From: Yeosuana marina
GTDB taxonomy: Bacteria > Bacteroidota > Bacteroidia > Flavobacteriales > Flavobacteriaceae
Direction of reading: 5' to 3'
DNA length: 64,000 nucleotides
Assembly (NCBI RefSeq): GCF_011762485.1
Contig: NZ_JAAKGI010000005.1
Span: forward strand, 1 to 64,000
The notes under the pieces are model-generated. The model worked only from the letters and a program-made list of their open reading frames with translations. It had not been told where the DNA came from and did not search any database. The stretch's first letter is position 1. Each line of letters starts with the position of its first letter. Both the position numbers and the translations under genes were made by a program. Shown here in pieces: positions 60,074 to 64,000 of this stretch.

Positions 60074-60619
60074 ATGAAAAAACTAATTTTACTTAGCCTT
60101 ATGTGCTCAATTTTCTCAAAATCATCAACAGCTCAAACAAATCCTTCTGAATCTATTTATGATATTAAAATAAATAGTTTGTTTGGAGAACCTATCAATT
60201 TAGAAACTTACAAAGGAAATCACATTCTGTTTGTGAATGTTGCTTCAAAATGTGGTTTTACAGGACAATATGAAGATTTACAAAAACTGTATGACAAATA
60301 TCAAGATAAATTAATGATTATTGGTGTGCCATGTAATCAGTTTGGTGGTCAAGAACCAGGAACGGCTCAAGAGATACAGCAGTTTTGTCAAGCTAATTAT
60401 GGAGTTACGTTTGTAATGACCGAGAAAGTAGATGTTAAAGGTGATAAGCAACATCCATTATATCAATGGTTAACTAAAAAATCAAAAAACGGAAAAACTG
60501 ATTCTACTGTGAAATGGAATTTTCAAAAATATTTGATTGACAAAAATGGACATATGATTGATTATTACTTTTCAATTACAAATCCGATGAGCGATAAAAT
60601 CACAAAACATTTAAAATAA
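60074..60619 (+). CDS. Exported glutathione peroxidase-family thiol peroxidase
   Basis: 181 residues with a signal peptide ending near S-S-T-A-Q (residue 21). The GPx catalytic set is visible: Cys in A-S-K-C-G-F-T (not selenocysteine), Gln in P-C-N-Q-F-G-G-Q-E-P, and Trp-Asn in V-K-W-N-F. With bacillithiol in place of glutathione in this group, the physiological reductant is probably thioredoxin. It removes hydrogen or lipid peroxides in the periplasm, which fits light-induced oxidative stress. It lies 3 bp after the SDR. Confidence 0.9.
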   Translation: MKKLILLSLMCSIFSKSSTAQTNPSESIYDIKINSLFGEPINLETYKGNHILFVNVASKCGFTGQYEDLQKLYDKYQDKLMIIGVPCNQFGGQEPGTAQEIQQFCQANYGVTFVMTEKVDVKGDKQHPLYQWLTKKSKNGKTDSTVKWNFQKYLIDKNGHMIDYYFSITNPMSDKITKHLK

Positions 60620-60624
60620 AAAGT

Positions 60625-60795
60625 ATGATTTCAATATTTAAATCAAAATCTGAAAAAGAAAAACTTCAAAAAAAGTATGAATCCCTTATGAAAGAATGGC
60701 ATGCGCTTTTAAATGTAAACCGAAAAGAAAGTGATAAGAAATTTGCAGAAGCTCAACTTGTTTTAGATAAAATTGAAAGTTTAAATCCTAACTAA
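60625..60795 (+). CDS. Lacal_2735-type small charged protein
   Basis: 56 residues from ATG 60625 to TAA 60793-60795. M-I-S-I-F-K-S-K-S-E-K-E-K-L-Q-K-K-Y, then a helix of Lys/Glu-rich character, S-D-K-K-F-A-E-A-Q, and L-D-K-I-E. It matches the small flavobacterial family named after Lacal_2735 as I remember it, probably a coiled two-helix protein of unknown function. It is 5 bp after the peroxidase gene, and its stop shares one base with the TspO start. Confidence 0.75.
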   Translation: MISIFKSKSEKEKLQKKYESLMKEWHALLNVNRKESDKKFAEAQLVLDKIESLNPN

Positions 60796-61256
60796 TGAAA
60801 AAATTAAAATATTTAATCATTTTTCTAATCATCAATTTTGGTGCTTTAGGTTTAGGTGTATTATTAATGCAAAACGGCCCAGAAACAGATTGGTATTTGC
60901 AACTCAATAAAGCGCCTTGGACACCTCCGGGATGGGTATTTGGAGCTGCTTGGAGTACTATTATGTTCTGCTATTCTTTTTACATGATGTATTTGTTTAT
61001 TGCACAACCAAATACTAAAGTTAAAATTTTATTTACCGTTCAGTTCATATTAAATGTTTCATGGAATCTGGTGTTTTTCAATCAGCATTTAATCGCTTTA
61101 GGGTTACTATTTATTCTTGCACTTACAGCAATAGTCACCATTTTTTTATATGACTACAGAAAAATACTAGGTTTAAAATCACTTTTAATAGTACCTTATT
61201 TTTTCTGGTTGTGTATTGCTACATCACTTAATTTATACGTTTTACTTTATAATTAA
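60795..61256 (+). CDS. TspO/MBR family tryptophan-rich membrane protein
   Basis: 153 residues with five hydrophobic helices. The W-Y-x-x-L-N-K-A-P-W-T-P-P-G-W-V-F segment near 31-47 is the TspO signature, with W-S/T repeats later (W-N-L-V-F-F). TspO binds tetrapyrroles and other hydrophobic ligands and in Rhodobacter modulates light and oxygen control of pigment genes. That fits a photoprotection operon. Its ATG shares the last base of the upstream stop codon, so translation is coupled. Confidence 0.92.
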   Translation: MKKLKYLIIFLIINFGALGLGVLLMQNGPETDWYLQLNKAPWTPPGWVFGAAWSTIMFCYSFYMMYLFIAQPNTKVKILFTVQFILNVSWNLVFFNQHLIALGLLFILALTAIVTIFLYDYRKILGLKSLLIVPYFFWLCIATSLNLYVLLYN

Positions 61257-61259
61257 TAT

Positions 61260-61727
61260 ATGAAGATATATACTTTACATAAGAAGCAAAATCTACCTAT
61301 TACCCTTCAGCAAGCGTGGGATTTTTTATCAGATCCTAAAAATCTTAAAACTATCACACCAGATTATATGGGGTTTCATATTCTTTCTGGAGCAGACAGA
61401 CCTATGTTTGCAGGTCAAATTATTCAATATATCGTCACGCCTGTTATGGGTATAAAAACCAAATGGGTTACCGAAATTACCCATGTTATAGATAAACATT
61501 ATTTTGTTGACGAACAGCGTTTTGGACCTTATGCGCTATGGCATCACAAACATTTTATAAAGGAAATTGATGGAGGCGTTGAAATGGAAGATATTATAGA
61601 TTACAAAGTGCCGTTTGGAATTCTTGGGCAATTGGTACATCCGTTTCTAGTGAAACCAAAATTGGAAGAAATTTTTAACTACCGCACGACTAAACTAGAA
61701 GAACTCTTTGGTGTTTATACCCCATGA
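61260..61727 (+). CDS. SRPBCC (START-like) ligand-binding protein
   Basis: 155 residues of the SRPBCC helix-grip fold: L-P-I-T-L-Q-Q-A-W-D-F-L-S-D-P near the start, L-K-T-I-T-P, a central beta-sheet, and the C-terminal long helix (about 130-152). Members found next to photolyases are often called cell division inhibitor-like proteins, without good evidence. A hydrophobic ligand (lipid, carotenoid or flavin-like) is possible. It overlaps the photolyase gene by 4 bp. Confidence 0.83.
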   Translation: MKIYTLHKKQNLPITLQQAWDFLSDPKNLKTITPDYMGFHILSGADRPMFAGQIIQYIVTPVMGIKTKWVTEITHVIDKHYFVDEQRFGPYALWHHKHFIKEIDGGVEMEDIIDYKVPFGILGQLVHPFLVKPKLEEIFNYRTTKLEELFGVYTP

Positions 61728-63028
61728 AGCAACAGATTAACATATTTTGGTTTAGACGAGATTTAAGACTGGACGATAATGCAGGATTGTTTGAAGCCTT
61801 GCAAGAAAAGCATCCCGTACTTCCTATATTTATTTTTGATTCTAATATTTTAGAACAACTTCCTAAAGATGATGCTAGAGTTACTTTTATTTATGAAACA
61901 CTTCAAACTATGAAGCAAACGCTTCAAGAAAAGTATCAAAGCGATATAGCCTTATTTTACGGACAACCGTTACAAATTTACAAACAGCTTATAGAAAAAT
62001 ATACTATTGAAACAGTTTATACCAATAGTGATTACGAACCGTATGCTGGCAAAAGAGACAGCGAAATTAAAGGTTTTTTAGAAACTCACGATATTGCCTT
62101 TAAAACGTTTAAAGACCAAGTTATATTTGAAAAAAATGAGGTCGTAAAAACTGATGGAAGTCCTTATGTGGTTTACACACCTTACATGAAACAATGGAAA
62201 GCATTATATAAAACAACATTAATAAAACAATATGATTCAGAATCGAATTTATCTAAGCTTGCTAAGCACATTGATGTGGATGATTGCAATCTTTCAGAAA
62301 TGGGATTTGAAACGGCTTCCCAGAAAATAAAAAAATATACTGTTACGCCTCATTTGATTCAAACCTATGAAGCGACCCGCAACTTTCCTGGAGAAGATTC
62401 AACATCTCGTTTAGGACCTCATTTGCGTTTCGGTACCGTAAGCATTCGTACTATGATTGAAAAAGCAACCGCTCAAAAAAATGAAATTTTCTGGCAAGAG
62501 TTAATTTGGCGAGAGTTTTTTATGCAGATTTTATGGCACTTTCCGCATACAGCTACCCAAAGTTTTAAACCGAAATACGACCGTATAGTTTGGCGAAATA
62601 ATGAAACCGAATTCAAAGCTTGGTGCGAAGGCAAAACGGGTTATCCATTAGTTGATGCAGGCATGCGACAACTTAACGAAACAGGGTTTATGCACAATCG
62701 TGTACGCATGCTAGTTGGAAGTTTTTTATGTAAACACCTATTGATCGATTGGCGTTGGGGTGAAGCTTATTTTGCAGAAAAATTGCATGATTATGAGATG
62801 GCCAGTAATGTTGGAAACTGGCAATGGGTTGCTGGTTGTGGAGTTGATGCAGCACCATATTTTAGAATTTTTAATCCAACCACACAAATTGAAAAATTTG
62901 ATAAAGACTTGTCCTATATAAAACAATGGGTTCCAGACTTTCAAGAACTCACCTACCCAACTCCCATAGTAGATCATAAAATGGCTAGAGAACGCTGTTT
63001 AAAGGTTTATAAGGAAGCTTTAAATTAA
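61724..63028 (+). CDS. phrB: Class I CPD deoxyribodipyrimidine photolyase
   Basis: 434 residues. It starts I-N-I-F-W-F-R-R-D-L-R-L-D-D-N; the FAD domain has G-K-T-G-Y-P-L-V-D-A-G-M-R-Q-L near 304-318 and, beside the flavin, S-N-V-G-N-W-Q-W-V-A-G-C-G-V-D-A near 362-377. Both signatures are intact, so it should repair cyclobutane pyrimidine dimers with blue light. Last gene of photoprotection operon 2, overlapping SRPBCC by 4 bp. It is the one canonical photolyase in a window with four family members. Confidence 0.95.
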   Translation: MKQQINIFWFRRDLRLDDNAGLFEALQEKHPVLPIFIFDSNILEQLPKDDARVTFIYETLQTMKQTLQEKYQSDIALFYGQPLQIYKQLIEKYTIETVYTNSDYEPYAGKRDSEIKGFLETHDIAFKTFKDQVIFEKNEVVKTDGSPYVVYTPYMKQWKALYKTTLIKQYDSESNLSKLAKHIDVDDCNLSEMGFETASQKIKKYTVTPHLIQTYEATRNFPGEDSTSRLGPHLRFGTVSIRTMIEKATAQKNEIFWQELIWREFFMQILWHFPHTATQSFKPKYDRIVWRNNETEFKAWCEGKTGYPLVDAGMRQLNETGFMHNRVRMLVGSFLCKHLLIDWRWGEAYFAEKLHDYEMASNVGNWQWVAGCGVDAAPYFRIFNPTTQIEKFDKDLSYIKQWVPDFQELTYPTPIVDHKMARERCLKVYKEALN

Positions 63029-63275
63029 AGTTGTTTTCATAAAATAAGCAATCCGTTTACTTTTTTCTCCGTGAACAAGAAGTTAGTTTTTGCATAAAAA
63101 ACTATTGTTTTCAAAGAACTTTTAAATATATCTAACAAACCAATCTCGAGAAGTATCTTTAATGTTTATAAATTCTCATTACCATATATATAATTCTAGT
63201 AAACAAATAATTACCTTAGCTTGAATCAAAACGATCTCGTTTTAAGTAAAGTAAACGCAGCTAATAAATAAAACA

Positions 63276-64000
63276 ATGAAATCACTAAATACAAATTGGA
63301 CTAAAATATCAATTCTTCTTTTTTTCTTTGGAAGCATTACCAACTCCTTTTCCCAAGTATCAATTTTTAGTCATGAAAAATATATCAGTGCTACTGGAGA
63401 TACCCTACAATATAGGCAATTGGTATGCGACTATGATACCATTAGTAAATACCCTCTTGTGATTTTTTTACATGGTTCTGGAGAACGTGGCAATGACAAT
63501 GAAGCACAATTAAAATGGGGGGTTTTGAATTTTGCTTCAACCGAAAACATGAAACTATATCGTCCCATCGTTATTGCCCCCCAGTGTCCTATTAACATGG
63601 ATTGGTCTAACTTTTCTTATAATGATTCATTAACACTTCAACCTACACCTACCAAGCCCATGAAGCTTTTAATAGAGCTCATTAACCAAACTATCAAGAA
63701 TTTTCCTGTAGATCCTAATCGTATTTATATAACTGGCCTTTCTATGGGTGGTTTTGGTACTTTTGATGCTATTTCACGGTATCCCAATTTATTTGCAGCG
63801 GCAGTACCCGTTTGTGGTGCAGGAGATATATCCAAAGCACAGGACATTGCTCATATCCCAATCTGGATTTTTCATGGCGCCTTGGATAGCGCTGTAAATC
63901 CAAATCTTGATCAAGATATGCTTAAGGCCTTAACCAAAGCAGGCGCGCATCCGGGGTTTACGCAATATCCTGAAACAGGGCATTTTTCATGGATTGCTGC
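63276..64000 (+). CDS. Secreted dienelactone-hydrolase/esterase-like protein, cut by the window end
   Basis: The frame is open from ATG 63276 to the last base, so the 3' end is missing. A signal peptide ends near S-F-S-Q (residue 27). L-H-G-S-G-E-R-G near 65-72 is the oxyanion stretch, G-L-S-M-G-G near 153-158 the nucleophile elbow, G-A-L-D-S near 200 the Asp region and G-H-F-S-W near 232 the His. It resembles secreted phospholipase/carboxylesterase-type hydrolases of the PHB depolymerase group. Preceded by 247 bp in which I see no gene or clear promoter. Confidence 0.8.
   Translation, partial: MKSLNTNWTKISILLFFFGSITNSFSQVSIFSHEKYISATGDTLQYRQLVCDYDTISKYPLVIFLHGSGERGNDNEAQLKWGVLNFASTENMKLYRPIVIAPQCPINMDWSNFSYNDSLTLQPTPTKPMKLLIELINQTIKNFPVDPNRIYITGLSMGGFGTFDAISRYPNLFAAAVPVCGAGDISKAQDIAHIPIWIFHGALDSAVNPNLDQDMLKALTKAGAHPGFTQYPETGHFSWIA

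Overview
The window is AT-rich DNA from a Flavobacteriaceae-type Bacteroidetes. The signs are promoters with the Bacteroidetes -7 box TAnnTTTG instead of sigma-70 boxes, almost no Shine-Dalgarno sequences, and family types typical of marine flavobacteria (fused ResB-CcsA, DUF2911 with TPR repeats, BshB1, UbiA prenyltransferase beside Maf, DASH cryptochrome with DUF2256). I see no insertion sequence, prophage, CRISPR array or rRNA operon. One tRNA (His) is present.

Layout. 1-13.8 kb: end of a lipid A acyltransferase-like gene, YrdC/Sua5-family protein, a secreted tandem aspartic protease plus a triple CBM48 protein, UvrD/PcrA helicase, FMN glutamate synthase-like protein, two tandem patatins, M1 aminopeptidase and RecG. 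13.8-16.6 kb: a four-gene 2-oxoacid:ferredoxin oxidoreductase operon. 16.6-26 kb: DUF2911-TPR protein, universal stress protein, PheT, tRNA-His, BshB1, PEP carboxykinase and a SatD/DUF3307 pair. 26-34.7 kb: ResB-CcsA cytochrome c biogenesis protein, truncated haemoglobin, DUF2520, KdsC, UbiA, Maf, MscS and CorA. 34.7-43.5 kb: large PIG-L deacetylase, a 36-residue membrane peptide, Na+/solute symporter, Gfo/Idh oxidoreductase, an Xre regulator with a membrane partner, a second DUF2911 protein, a DUF1003 gene with a broken 5' end and an esterase.

43.6-63.0 kb is the highlight: a photoprotection island of two operons. The first (43.6-52.1 kb) carries a TetR-like regulator, AarF/UbiB kinase, flavin reductase, SDR-DUF2867, DUF2256, DASH cryptochrome, FeS-BCP photolyase and a third, divergent photolyase. 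The second (57.9-63.0 kb) carries an unknown protein, TIGR03643, FolE, a degenerate SDR, glutathione peroxidase, a Lacal_2735-type peptide, TspO, an SRPBCC protein and a class I CPD photolyase. Both start from promoters with the same dyad, TGTTTAA-N16-TTAAACA, just upstream of an identical -7 box TATTTTTG, so they are probably one regulon under one (light-responsive?) regulator.

Between the two operons sits a metabolic block: ADP-forming acyl-CoA synthetase, PLP aminotransferase and indolepyruvate oxidoreductase (IorA without its usual ferredoxin domain, plus IorB). Together these make an archaeal-style route from aromatic amino acids to aryl acids with ATP. The promoters of this block, of the 2-oxoacid oxidoreductase operon, of pckA and of the cytochrome c biogenesis gene each carry an FNR/CRP-like palindrome (TGAY-N4-ATCA) centred 28.5-29.5 bp upstream of a -7-like box, the class II activator geometry. 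I read this as a second, redox- or oxygen-linked regulon. Window-edge genes are partial: an acyltransferase on the left and an esterase on the right.
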